Source of the DNA: Ectobius pallidus
Lineage: Eukaryota > Arthropoda > Insecta > Blattodea > Ectobiidae
Length of the DNA stretch: 64,000 nucleotides
Reading direction: 5' to 3'
NCBI GenBank assembly: GCA_964059195.1
Contig: CAXKWD010000009.1
Coordinates: 89,935,432 to 89,999,431, forward strand
A program made the position numbers and the translations under genes. This document shows positions 1 to 10,700 of the stretch, piece by piece. The notes below the pieces were generated by a model. That model had not been told where the DNA came from. It did no database searches and was given only the letters and a program-made list of their open reading frames with translations. The number at the start of each line of letters is the position of its first letter. Position 1 is the first letter of the stretch.

Positions 1-281
1 AGGCCATGGAGGCCCAGAGGGTTCTAGGAGGTTGACACTCCCAGATTTTTAGACATCGGCACATGAAGGTGGTAAGGTTGTCAGCCTTACGCACCGGCCG
101 CCTTTACCCCCAGGATTGCTCCTGGTACTCATTTCTGTTAGAGGCTGAATTGACCCCAGGGCCATAGTGCCACCAGAAGAATTAGGCCAATTGAAAAACT
201 CCAACGACCTCATCGGGGATTGAACCCGCGACCTTCTGGTTTGTAGCGCAGCGCCTCAACCACTACGCTATGGCGTACCCC
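1..281 (-). repeat. tRNA-derived SINE (family A), copy 1
   Basis: Read on the minus strand it starts at 281 with a tRNA-like head: an A-box-like TAGCGTAGTGG and a B box GGTTCAATCCC about 40 bp later. A non-tRNA body follows, ending near GGCCTCCATGGCCT at the window edge. Three more copies (887-1168, 1340-1601, 50917-51120) share the body, including the string GGTGGCACTATGGCCCTGGG. The window start cuts the 3' end. The family assignment is my own grouping, not a named family. Confidence 0.75.
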
Positions 282-886
282 TGAAGTCTTAAGAGGCAAC
301 ATTTATAAAATGCAATAGCCTATTGTGTCATTTAATACAAAATATGCACTTAAACTAGTAAAATAGGCGTAGGCTTAATATGCAAGATGACTCCAAAATA
401 AGCTTTATTAAAACTAAAACCTCAAATACATGCATTATGTATGAAATTGTCCATAAAATGGCCAAAACACGCACATATGCACAGAAAAAGAATATGCCTA
501 CTTATTTGGAATCAGTAAGCCATGAAATGGATTCTTAGCAAGTTCGAGAACAAGGTTATATTGCCTAAGATTTCAAACTTTCGATCCCCTGTAAGATGAA
601 ACTGTTGGGAAATATTTCCTCAGTTCCGTTAACCCCATAATATTCAAACTTTCTTCGTTTATAAATTGTAATTAATCATGAAACACGGAAGTCACGAAGC
701 AGTTACCTCGTTAAATCTGCTCTATTGTATCTTTTCTCATATCATTGTGTAAGAAATCCAGCAAATTATAGGACGTCCATCTAATAACTCATTCACAACG
801 AGTTGAGTCAAAAATATTTGTGCCAGGTTTAATTTGAAAGAGAAACTTGCTATATATGGAAATATCTTAAATCGAAACCCCTAATC
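282..886. other. AT-rich spacer between SINE copies
   Basis: No coding exon, RNA gene or clear repeat is visible. The sequence is AT-rich with scattered short reading frames only. Confidence 0.5.
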
Positions 887-1168
887 GGGGTACGCCGTAG
901 CGTAGTGGTTGAGTGCGCTACAAACCGGAAGGACGCGGATTCGATCCTAGATGAGGTCGTTGGAGTTTTTCAACTAGCCTAATCCTTCTGGTGGCACTAT
1001 GGCCCTGGGGTCGACTCAGCCTCTAACAGAAATGAGTACCAGGAGCAATCCTGGGGTAAAGGCGGCCGGTGCATAAGGCTGACAATCTTACCACTTTTAC
1101 GTGCCGAATGTCCAAAATCTGGGAGCCTCAACCTCTTGGAACCTTCTGGGTCTCCATGGCCTGTATAG
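887..1168 (+). repeat. tRNA-derived SINE (family A), copy 2
   Basis: It starts GGGGTACGCCGTAGCGTAG, which is the reverse complement of the end of copy 1, and runs to GTCTCCATGGCCTG. The A box is intact. The B box has drifted (GGATTCGATCC), so RNA polymerase III activity is doubtful. Confidence 0.75.
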
Positions 1169-1339
1169 GGAACACTTTCCTTTTTTTACACTTTTAGAAA
1201 CCCGTAATCGTTGGTTTACAATTCTCTCTTTGTTCCACTTAGGATAAAACAGTTGAAAATATATTAATTCATTTACATTAATCCCATTTCTTGAACTTTA
1301 TTCGAATACTAATACATTTTAAATTGGGCATGAATACCG

Positions 1340-1601
1340 TTGAGCAGTTGTTTGAGGCTCTGCGCTACAAACCGTAAGGTAGCGGGTTCGATTCCCATGA
1401 GGTCTTTGGGATTTTTCAATTGGCTTGATCCTTCTTGGTGGCCCAATGACCCTGGGGTTGACTCAACCTCCAACAGAAACGAGCACCAGGAGAAAGCCGG
1501 GAGGTAAAGGCGGTCGGTGCGTAAAGCTGACAACCTTACGATCTTCAATTCTTCATGTGCCGAATGCCCTGAAGATGGCGGAAATACGCCGAAAGGCCTA
1601 G
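1340..1601 (+). repeat. tRNA-derived SINE (family A), copy 3, 5'-eroded
   Basis: The head lacks the GGGGTACGCC start but keeps GCGCTACAAACCGTAAGGT and a good B box (GGTTCGATTCCC). The body matches copies 1 and 2 to about 1560. The last 40 bp (GCCCTGAAGATGGCGGAAAT) diverge from the other copies, so this may be a subfamily or a fused tail. Confidence 0.65.
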
Positions 1602-2005
1602 GCGAATTATAAAATAAAACATTGTTGAGTTACTGGTATTAAGTCTATTTTATTTCATGTTTCAGATAAGTTTATGAATCAGTTTGTAGTGTTATTGCAG
1701 CAAAATAGAAGACCAAGTAGGAGGGAACTATTTGTTTAGTGAATTTAAAATACCACACACACTATTTTGACACGTTTTGATTATGAGCTTCTGTTTTTAA
1801 CATTGCACAGTGGTGCTGTGATAAAAGTTATTATATAATGAATTTATTATAAATGTTATAATTCCTCGGTTTTGAAAAGGCTTTATTCGAGACCATAATG
1901 CGTGAATGTTGTCGCAGATCATTGTTTACTTATCTACCAAGGTGATTTACAACAGACTGTCGGATATGCATTTTGAAAAGGAAGTGGCTACAATTGTGAG
2001 TTTTC

Positions 2006-2011
2006 TATAAA
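2006..2011 (+). promoter_or_regulatory. TATA box of the secreted-peptide gene
   Basis: TATAAA lies 58 bp upstream of the start codon at 2064. Transcription starting about 30 bp downstream would leave a 5' leader of only about 25-30 nt, a usual arrangement for short secreted-peptide genes. This is inferred from spacing alone. Confidence 0.4.
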
Positions 2012-2063
2012 ATGGTGCATATGGAGGATGCATGGCACAGAATTTATTCCGACCACTCTCAAG

Positions 2064-2603
2064 ATGAAGGCTATCTTTGTTGTTGCCATATTGGCTGTAG
2101 CAATGTGCTACCTCGTGGTAAGTGTATCACTAATGTTAAGAAAGTAAGATGTTTTATAATATTTTTAGTAATGATAATACTAATAGTAATAATAATCAAT
2201 AAATTACTTACACATATTGAATAGTGATGAAATGTGTATAAAAATAATATATTATAATAATTATTAATATAATTTATTGTTATTATATTACCGTCAAATT
2301 TAACAGCTATTTTATGGTCAGTTGGCACTTTCAAAATGAATTCGCGGGCCGGAAAAATATATTGATAACAAAAATTAAATTATTATAATGTTAGAAAATG
2401 GAAAGAAATGTGGTACATCAAACTAGATTGTCTTAGTGGCCTATTTTACTAATTCAAATAATACAATACACTTAATGAGAAATTGAGCTACAGATTCAAT
2501 ACAGTATCTACTTCCATTTGAGTAATGGTAAGCTGAAGTGTCGATTTCAGTAAATCTTTGCTACAACATGCTGTTAAGGATTTCATGGTAGAGAATGCAC
2601 ACT

Positions 2604-2645
<42 letters not shown>

Positions 2646-4847
2646 CACACCAAACATTTTTAAAGCACAAGTTGTTAACTAGTCTCTAAAACTCGATGGG
2701 CTGGCAATTTATCATTTATTATAAGAAAATGTTCACTCTATAGGTCACATAGCTCCAAAATATAGATGGTATTGCCAAATCAATGCTACATGACAGGGAA
2801 CAATGTTGAAAATAGAATGGCTATCGATTACGAAGAAATATAAGAAGTTAGGAGTTCGGGGGCCAGTTTATTGTGGGCCGCAATTGGACCACTTTGGCAT
2901 AAGGCATCAAAGCTGGCAGGCCAAATTCAATAAATTTCTTAAAAGCAACGAACATTTATAAAGAAAATTAAAATTTGCTTTTCCTTAGATGTGCAAGATA
3001 TTGTGAAGATAATTAATTTAATTTGATAAACTTCATTTCTGAAACCACTAATTTTAATGGTATGTCACAAAATTACCTAAGGCGTTAAAGAGCCAAAAAT
3101 TAATATAATATTGATGACAACAAACATTGCAAAAAGTTGTAATTCTGATAGTTATAATCTGGCCTTGGATTTTTTTTATCATTCTGTTTGACTCTAACGA
3201 AATCGAGCCTAGATTTTTATTTTGAATGATTTGTCGTTTCCTGTGCTTTGTCAAAAATAGATTCGTGTAAGCAATTTTCAGCAAGTTCAGCTATAATTAA
3301 ATTACTTTGAACAGGGCTTTAAAATATGTTAGTTATAAAACTGATGTGGATTTCTCTTAACAAATCTGTTTTTAGTAAATGTATCCCTTACAAGAAGGTA
3401 ACTAACATTACAGAATTAAAGTATTTTGTTCAATAAGATTTCAGCTGTAAAAAATTATTGTAATAAATTTTACGTAAACAATTATTGTAAAAAATTATTG
3501 TAATAAATTGTACGTAAACACTTGTCTCAAAATGTTAATTGCCGTCAAAATAGCCCAAACAGATTTTTAAGTTGCCCTACATATGGACAAAGTAGTTTTC
3601 AAAAAGAATATAATACATTATTATACACATTTTGACTGATTTAATTCATAAATGCCGGTAGAAGGAATTAAACTACTATCTTCCAAATAGATACCACACA
3701 CATTTTGTTCTACACTAATAGATGTATTTGTTATTAAATTGTTATTAGCTTTATTTATTGTTACTCGTACTAACAGTAAAATTAATACATTTGCACCCAA
3801 TTTGTTTTACATAGCTGGATGGGCTACCGTTTGCGGCCGCTGCTCCTGGAGGTCCTTCGGGCAAATCTGGCACTGGAGGTCCAGCTTGCCATGGTCGGAA
3901 AGGTCCTCCACCAGCTAATGGTAATTATAAGAAAGTACACATATTCGTAAGCTGCTGTTTTATGCTGCTTACTGTCTGCTCCGTACACAATACTCAATGA
4001 ACTCTTCGAGTGTCTCTATCTACATTTTATATTTTAAAGGAGTGTTAATTTATTAGGTTGCATTGGTATTTCCATTACATCAAATTTTAATTTAAAAAAA
4101 ATCTATTTTACTTTGTTATATTGATTTGAAATCAATTTAATTTCTCGTCTGTGACATCATTACTAAAGGTAAAATTAAAAAGAATTAGGCTCTATTCTTA
4201 AACCTTCGGAGAATCGAACTTATGAGGTTATAATATTATAAGCTGGACATTCCTTTTACATATCGTACTGCATAATATAATAAGTAGGCTTATACGGACG
4301 GACGTGTTTGAATGAAATACACACTTTGGCATTTTGCATCGACCCCTCCGGGAATAAATTGACGTAACTTAATTTAAATAGAGCGTGCACGAAGTTTTGT
4401 GAACCATTCCGAGATTGAACCTAATCTCTGTACTGAGCAGTGCTCAAATTTAGTGTTAAGTTGCACCAGTGTTGTCAGACATAACATCGTAGCGCTAGAT
4501 CTAGCATTATTTTGGTCTATGTAGCGACTAGCGTATCGGTGTTAGCATAAGGCCTACCTCTACCATAACACGCGATATATGCAGATATACCCATAACACG
4601 TGGATGACTTCGGTGTTAAAAAGTTTATAAATGAAGTCGAAATTTAAAATGTAATAAAAAAAATACCAGAAATTATTCTTCACTTTCTAGCGGCATATTA
4701 ATGCATGTGTTATAAGTGTTGTCATTATTTATCCAGTAATTATGTAAGTTATAAGCTTATCCATTTTATATAATTTATTACTACTTTTATATTTATTATT
4801 TTCTAGGAACAACAACCTCTTCAAGTAACAGTACCAGTAGCGGCTAA
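2064..4847 (+). CDS. small secreted Gly/Pro/Ser-rich peptide, 3 exons
   Basis: Coding exons are 2064-2117, 3815-3920 and 4807-4847, giving 66 residues. Exon 1 is almost exactly a signal peptide: MKAIFVVAILAVAMCYLV, then a GTAAGT donor. Exon 2 follows a TTTTACATAG acceptor and encodes a Gly/Pro/Ala-rich stretch with one Cys (residue 43) and a Gly-Arg-Lys site at 45-47. It ends in phase 1 before GTAATT. Exon 3 completes the split Gly and gives a Thr/Ser tail ending at TAA. Two N-glycosylation sequons are present (Asn53-Gly-Thr, Asn61-Ser-Thr). The start has A at -3. A TATA box (2006) and an AATAAA (4979) frame the gene. I do not recognise the family. Matching splice phases, the exon-sized signal peptide and exon 2's higher GC support a real gene; its short length and lack of a known homologue keep confidence moderate. 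Confidence 0.55.
2603..2650. repeat. (CA)n-(TA)n microsatellite
   Basis: A CA dinucleotide run passes directly into a TA run and back to CACAC. It lies within intron 1 of the secreted-peptide gene. Confidence 0.9.
3446..3520. repeat. tandem duplication of a 35-bp AT-rich unit
   Basis: TGTAAAAAATTATTGTAATA plus 15 more bases occurs at 3446-3480 and again at 3486-3520. The two differ by one base (TTTTACG versus TTGTACG). The 40-bp period suggests a recent slippage or repair duplication. Confidence 0.85.
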
Positions 4848-4978
4848 AACCAATCAGGAGAAACCAGAACTCTTCTTAAGATAATATTATTCAAACGTGC
4901 ACTTTTGAGTTCCTCGCTTTCTAAACTTGTACTAATGTCTGATAAAGCACTTGTATTAAATGTTGATCTTGTGACTTG

Positions 4979-4984
4979 AATAAA
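4979..4984 (+). terminator. polyadenylation signal of the secreted-peptide gene
   Basis: AATAAA lies 132 bp after the TAA stop, a normal distance for a short 3' UTR. Confidence 0.5.
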
Positions 4985-5565
4985 AGAATGCTTATAAGTA
5001 TTGGCAAGATTTTAATGCCCTAAAAATTTTGTTTAAAATCTGGAACAAATGACATTATGACCTTAAGATATATTTTAAATGACCGTGGATGAAAGAAAAA
5101 TTATGTGCGGCTTAGGAAAAAACTGAAAAAAAAAACATGTGCAGAATGGAATGTTACAGTAAGATAGTGTTTATACCGGGTTCCATGTATAGATTCCTTC
5201 CCATTAGAGCTAAGATTATCCAGTTACAGGTTTATTGGTTAACTGAACAAATAATTGGACAAATAACTACTATCTGTTATCCAATAAACAGGTAGGCTCT
5301 AACAGTTATCCAGATAACTGGATAATGTCATTTTAACCAATAATCCAACTAATAGTGGTTAACCGATTAATTAACCATTAAAAGAGAGTTTAATTGATGG
5401 TAAGTATAACCTGAACGATCGGCTGCAGTGCAAAAGGTTGTTGAAAATGTTTCACCATATTTTAGAGTGGATAGGAAATTTTATGGTTGCTTCTGGCAAA
5501 TGTTTAATATGGTGGTGTTCAACAGTTCAAAATTACATGTTATTTTAAGAGAAAGTTTATTCTGA

Positions 5566-5632
5566 CACCGGGATTCGAACACGTGACCTTCGACTTTCCG
5601 TGCCGATGCTCTACCAATTGAGCTCTTTCTAA
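5566..5632 (-). repeat. tRNA-like repeat fragment (family D)
   Basis: On the minus strand it reads GAGCTCAATTGGTAGAGCAT (tRNA D-arm/A-box-like) and 40 bp later GTGTTCGAATCCCGGTG (B box/T-arm-like). There is no convincing acceptor stem, so I call it a tRNA-derived repeat, not a functional tRNA. Related but more decayed copies lie at 24290-24362 and 24560-24628. Confidence 0.55.
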
Positions 5633-5761
5633 AATATTATCACGTTAAGATCTGTGTACAGTGTCTAGGTACAACTAATTACCCGTCACTGATTGGCAGG
5701 TGTAAGATGATGGGTGTGATGCCCTTTTTTTGGAATGGGTTTAACCACAGCCTCCTTTATA

Positions 5762-6305
5762 CAGGGTGTTAACAAATAACACCGAAATATTTTACCTGTA
5801 TATAGAGGGGACTTAGGCAAGCAACTTTTATTAGGAGGTTTTTGCCCTATGACGTAAAATGTGTATGCTACAGGGCATTGAAGTCATTATAACTTGGTGC
5901 TCATAAATCAATAATTACGCGAAATAGGATTAAAATGTTCATTAAATTGACTTCATGCCTTCCTAGTGATCGAAAAAAAACCTGACTCTTAATCATTTGT
6001 CAACAGCTATATCATAATTTAGTGTATCCATAATCTGTAAAATTTACAGACTAATCACATGACTGGTCGCCACTGCATTAGTCTTCTTTTCATTCATAAC
6101 TACTGACTACAGTATTAAAAACGAAGTTCCTTTGTTTTGCACTTTTTTCTAATGTTAGAAGTCAGTGGCGGCCATGTCCTGGGAGATTTTATGCTGTAAC
6201 AGGAAAAATTGAATCCATAGAGCAAACATCTCCTAATAAAAGTTGCTTGTCTATGTCCCCTCTATACACAGGTAAAATATTTCGGTGTTATTCATTAACA
6301 CTCTG
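5762..6305. mobile_element. TA-flanked inverted-repeat MITE (Tc1/mariner-type)
   Basis: Both ends read CAGRGTGTTAAYRAATAACA and continue with the same sequence (ACCGAAATATTTTACCTGTR, then TATAGAGGGGAC) in inverse orientation for roughly 110 bp. TA lies immediately outside each end (5760-5761, 6306-6307). No transposase remains. The TA duplication and CAG terminus fit a Tc1/mariner-type non-autonomous element. Confidence 0.7.
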
Positions 6306-6879
6306 TATTATGTACGATGGCCGTGATTTATCTGATCACCGTTGTTGAGCTGCAATCTTCGTTATCACCTTCAACCATATTTTGAATCCACTTCCTATCC
6401 TTTTACTTCCGTAAAGCACTCATCAGCTGATTAATTAATATTTCATGTACCTATCTGAATAAAATAATTATGTTCTTAACAGATCTAAGCAAACACAATA
6501 TGACTGTATTCAATTTGAAAAAAGTATATATATATCTCTGTACAAGATTGTTATTAGATTATACCGCTAGTATATTTAATCATTTATGGATATTATCTCC
6601 GTATCTTCATGACCCCCCCCCCCTACAGTTTCATAAAATGTAACCCCCCAACTTCGTATCACTCCAACCTCATGAAAACTACCCCCTCCCCTTACAATAG
6701 TAGGCCTATTCTATTCTAAAACTTCTTCCCAAGGTAAACTACAATGATATCAAACACATAATCTTTCTTTCGATTTATAATTAAAAAAAAAGTAATGGAA
6801 AGTATATTTAATAGGGCTGCTTTTACAGCTTATTATAGACTACATAACTGATCAAATGATTACAGATTATATTATAAGA

Positions 6880-7015
6880 CAGAGGCGCTGACCTGAAAAT
6901 ATTCTGGGGGGAGCAAGAATTGGGGTTTTAGTACCGCATAAGCCTTATATGATGAAAAGTCAAATGTATGGGGTAGAAAGTACCTTGCCCCCCCCCCCCC
7001 AAGGTGTCGCCTATG
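6880..7015. mobile_element. short hAT-type MITE with G/C tract
   Basis: The 136-bp element has termini CAGAGGCG and CATAGGCG (inverse). It is flanked by TTATAAGA (6872-6879) and TTCTAAGA (7016-7023), an 8-bp duplication with one mismatch. A long C run precedes the right end. The ends resemble those of the element at 15539-15817. Confidence 0.55.
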
Positions 7016-7713
7016 TTCTAAGAAAAGTCTAAGAAGAATTTAGTTTTTTTAATTGGTTACAAGTAAATGCGTTTTGCAAACTATGATTAAGTTAGAACTG
7101 TAGGTCTATTAGTTGTACAGTGTATTTTATTAATTTCTAAAGAATTAGAAGAGTTTTTTTTTCAGTTATATAAAACTTGGCCGTTTTTATTTTTGGCATA
7201 TAAAATGGTAAATTTGCAACAATTTTCATCCCTCCCAGAAATGTCAATGGCTCACTCTTCGTCTTAACCCCCTCCCCTTGTGGGCACCCCTGGATAAATT
7301 TGGATTTGACAGCTGTCAGAACAAGCATGACGCATACCGTCAGGTTGGGAAACTATTAGTATTGCTTATGAAAACTGCTGTGGTTCACTATTAGAAATTC
7401 CTGCTTGTTTATTGCAGTTAAACAGATTGTGTTATTTCAAATTTCTCGAGGGATTAAAGAAATAGCCAACTTTTATTCAGTAAAATAAAACATTCATGGG
7501 GATAAATGATTGTGTTCTGGTGTTTCTAAAAACTTCTGTTTTCTGCACTGATGCTACCACAACCTTGCCACAACATCGAACGATATCGAGTTTCGTTTCG
7601 ATTTCGAGAGAGGTCATCACTCCGCGCCTGAAAGGTTGAGGTCATTCTGACGTTTAGTTGTTTGGGTTAAAGTTTTATTTTCAAGTGTCACTCAAAATAT
7701 AAATACTGACACA

Positions 7714-10700
7714 ATGGAGTCAGCAGTAGTTCAATTGGAAGAGTCGGTAAGTTATTCAAGTGTTATGTTAAAAATGAGTCAATTATCGCTATTATAGGTT
7801 AAGAAACTGAATTTTCACCGCTATGCAAAAAAGTTTAAATCAATAAATTCTTCCTCGTAGGTGTCAAAAGCTGACAAAAAGCTTGACGTTATAGCCTGGA
7901 AACTGGATCAGTATGAAAAACAAGTCGTACATTCTGATGGAAGTGAACTAGCTACTGAGGTAAGTGGACATAGTAGTTTGACATTTCTAACCTTTTCGTC
8001 GTCATGATTTTGTTCGGTTAGAAAGTACCGCAAACTTGGGGACTGGCTCCTACTATTTTGAAGTAGCATCGAAAAATATATAAATCGCTTCAAAAATTCC
8101 TAATCACCGTAGTGGAATTTCGGTGGGAAGATATTGCCAGTTGGAGAGAATACGGGAATGCTCCAACAACTCTGAACACTATGCTTTTTTATATATACGC
8201 AACCCAAAGCTTGTATATATATATATATAACCACATAAAACGACCAGTAAAATCCTACTACGAGAGCCTCACACTTGAAAAGGGTTTAGTATAGCACTCT
8301 ACTGTAATTCCACGCGAGGTTTTCAGAGTGGTTACGCAACCCAAAGCTTGTACACCAACACTCCCTTTGTCTGGCCAATGATCTTGCATCTCATTGGCCA
8401 TTCCTGCAAAGACTTATCCAGTACTGCTAATAGTTCTGTATATGCATGCTTTCCATCTAGTTAAAAATGTGGTTAGGTTCCCCCCATTACTGTTTATAAT
8501 AAGCACTGCATTCGAAGCTCCCGGTGCAGCCCCTGGTGGAGCTTGGGGGCAAAGCTCCAACAAAGAAAAACAGGAAAGGGATCCAAGGCTGATACGAAGT
8601 AACTATTATCGAAATTATCAGTGAAGGGGGTTCTATGCCCCTGAGAGAGCTTAGGAGGGAAATCAGGGGCAGATATGAAGTTTTGTATCTGGTGTCTCGG
8701 CCTCGATAGCAACTGAACCACCGAGACCAGTTTTTTACAGTTAGGTTCCCTGTATTGAATTATCAACATGGACCAATTGCCCGACAATAAAACATCGGCC
8801 AGTGCAGGGAAAGCCATCTTTTGACAGCATTTCTCAGTGTCATTTTAGGTTAATTTTGTGTCTACTTCACGATTTTACTTAAGTTAAAACCTTCATACAA
8901 ATATAAGGTATTTATAAATGGAATCTATATTCTATAGGATAATGTAACATCAAAATTGGCCGTTTTCCATGCTTTTAAAATGAAAATATCATGAACAGTA
9001 GAGTGCTGTACTATCCCACTTTAAAACGAGATTCTCTTCATAAAACACCTAACAATCACACATAGGCCTATTTTTTTCTGTGGATATCTTGATGAATGAT
9101 TTAGTCTAACCAGCCCGCCCTAAATTATACTTTCTTTACATCACGATCTTGCTGAAAGTGGCAAAATTTCCGCTATATTTACTTTGCAGAATCGACAAGA
9201 AACTCTTGATTGGTTGTTGATGGTGTGACGTCAACTTAGCGAGAATGCTGGGTAACAGAGTTAACAACACAAGTAAACATGCGGGAGAATAAATATGGCA
9301 CATATAAAATGAAACCAATTCAGTATTCACCTGTTAGTGAGCATTCACACTGAAGTAGCATAGCATGCACTAACTGGATGCAGGCTGCGCATCGAGTTGC
9401 ATGGTTCACAGTTTTGCATTCATACCGAAGTAGCATTATATGCGACCTGCAGTTTAATATAAATGATATATTTTTTACTTGAACAATTGAGAAACCCATT
9501 TAAAATAATGTAATTTACCTAGAGAGGATATATTTAGTTTCAGCAATTTTAATACAGGCTTTATTCCTACTAGTATATATCGTATAGTCTGTGCATGTAC
9601 AAATTCTAGGAATCATCATAGGGAAATATTACCCTTTCCTATGATATAATTTTTAATTTATTTTCAAAAGCAACGTGCCTTGAATCCATCTTCTTTTAAA
9701 AATAATAATAATTTGTGATAATCTCTTAGGTTTTCTTTATAGGTCTAAACTTATATTTTATAAAGTGATACCTCACTCACATTTATTCAAACAGGATTAA
9801 AGATAAGTAATTTAATATAATTGTTAATAGAATGTGTTGCTATTTAAAATAAACACCTTCAAAATAAACAATTTTTAGTACCGTAATACATAAACGCTCA
9901 TTTAAATATAATAAGTTTACAGTCTAATAATTATTAGTATTATAGTAGATGTAGATGTAGATGTAGATATCTCGTCCTGTAGATCCTGTGTTGAGCGGGG
10001 CTCAAGGATATAGAACACGTCAGATAAAAAAAAATACATGCATGTTATAACAATAATATAGGTCTACAGAAACTGCAAGCTGCCAAATTTATCCAAGCTG
10101 GAAATATTCCTCCAAATTGTAGAAGGTGTGAGTTATTAAAAATTCCTTGACAGCTGTTTTGAAAGGTTTGATCTTTCTTTGAATACATAATAATTTAATG
10201 TTGTTTGGAAGCTTGTTATATATCTGTACTGCAGAATAATACGCACCCTTCTGAAAGAGTTTTAACGAGTTATTTGGTCTGTGTAGATCATTCATGTTTC
10301 TGGTAGTACGTCCATGTACACTAAAATTAGTTTGAAATTTATCAATATTATTCACTACAAAACACATAACAGAGTATATATACTCCCCTGTAAGAGTGAG
10401 GACTCTTAATTTTTCAAACAGTGGTTTACAAGATTCCCTTTTTTTCTTTCCACATATTATTCTTATTGCCCGCTTTTGAAATCTAAATATTTTCTCCCTA
10501 TGGGTAGAGTTGCCCCAGAAAATGATCCCGTACCTCATTACCGAGTGAAAATATGCAAAATATACCATAAGTAATGCATCCTGTTTTAATATATTATTCA
10601 AAATTCTTAAAGCAAAGCATGCTGAACTCAGTTTTGGACTTATCATTTCTATGTGTGTCTTCCAGTCAAGATTTTGGTCAATTTGCAGTCCTAAAAATTT

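Larger units (their letters stand above)
2118..3814 (+). other. intron 1 of the secreted-peptide gene
   Basis: A 1.7-kb AT-rich intron with a GTAAGT donor and TTTTACATAG acceptor. It holds a (CA)n(TA)n microsatellite at 2603-2650 and a direct duplication of a 35-bp unit at 3446-3480 and 3486-3520. Nothing else is recognisable. Confidence 0.5.
4985..7713. other. intergenic region between the secreted-peptide gene and SKA2
   Basis: It contains an AT-rich patch with short imperfect inverted repeats near 5220-5400, a tRNA-like repeat fragment (5566-5632), a TA-flanked inverted-repeat element (5762-6305), a C-rich patch near 6608-6690 and a short hAT-type MITE (6880-7015). The last 150 bp before the SKA2 start are relatively CG-rich (7560-7640) and probably form its promoter and 5' UTR. 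Confidence 0.5.

Noticed and set aside
2012..2224. 70-codon open frame overlapping exon 1 of the secreted-peptide gene
   Set aside because: It is in another frame, runs through the GTAAGT donor into AT-rich intron sequence and has no domain.
5220..5400. Inverted repeats with GGTTAACTG/AACCAATAA strings as a MITE
   Set aside because: Several short overlapping matches without consistent ends or flanking duplication; it could be low-complexity sequence.
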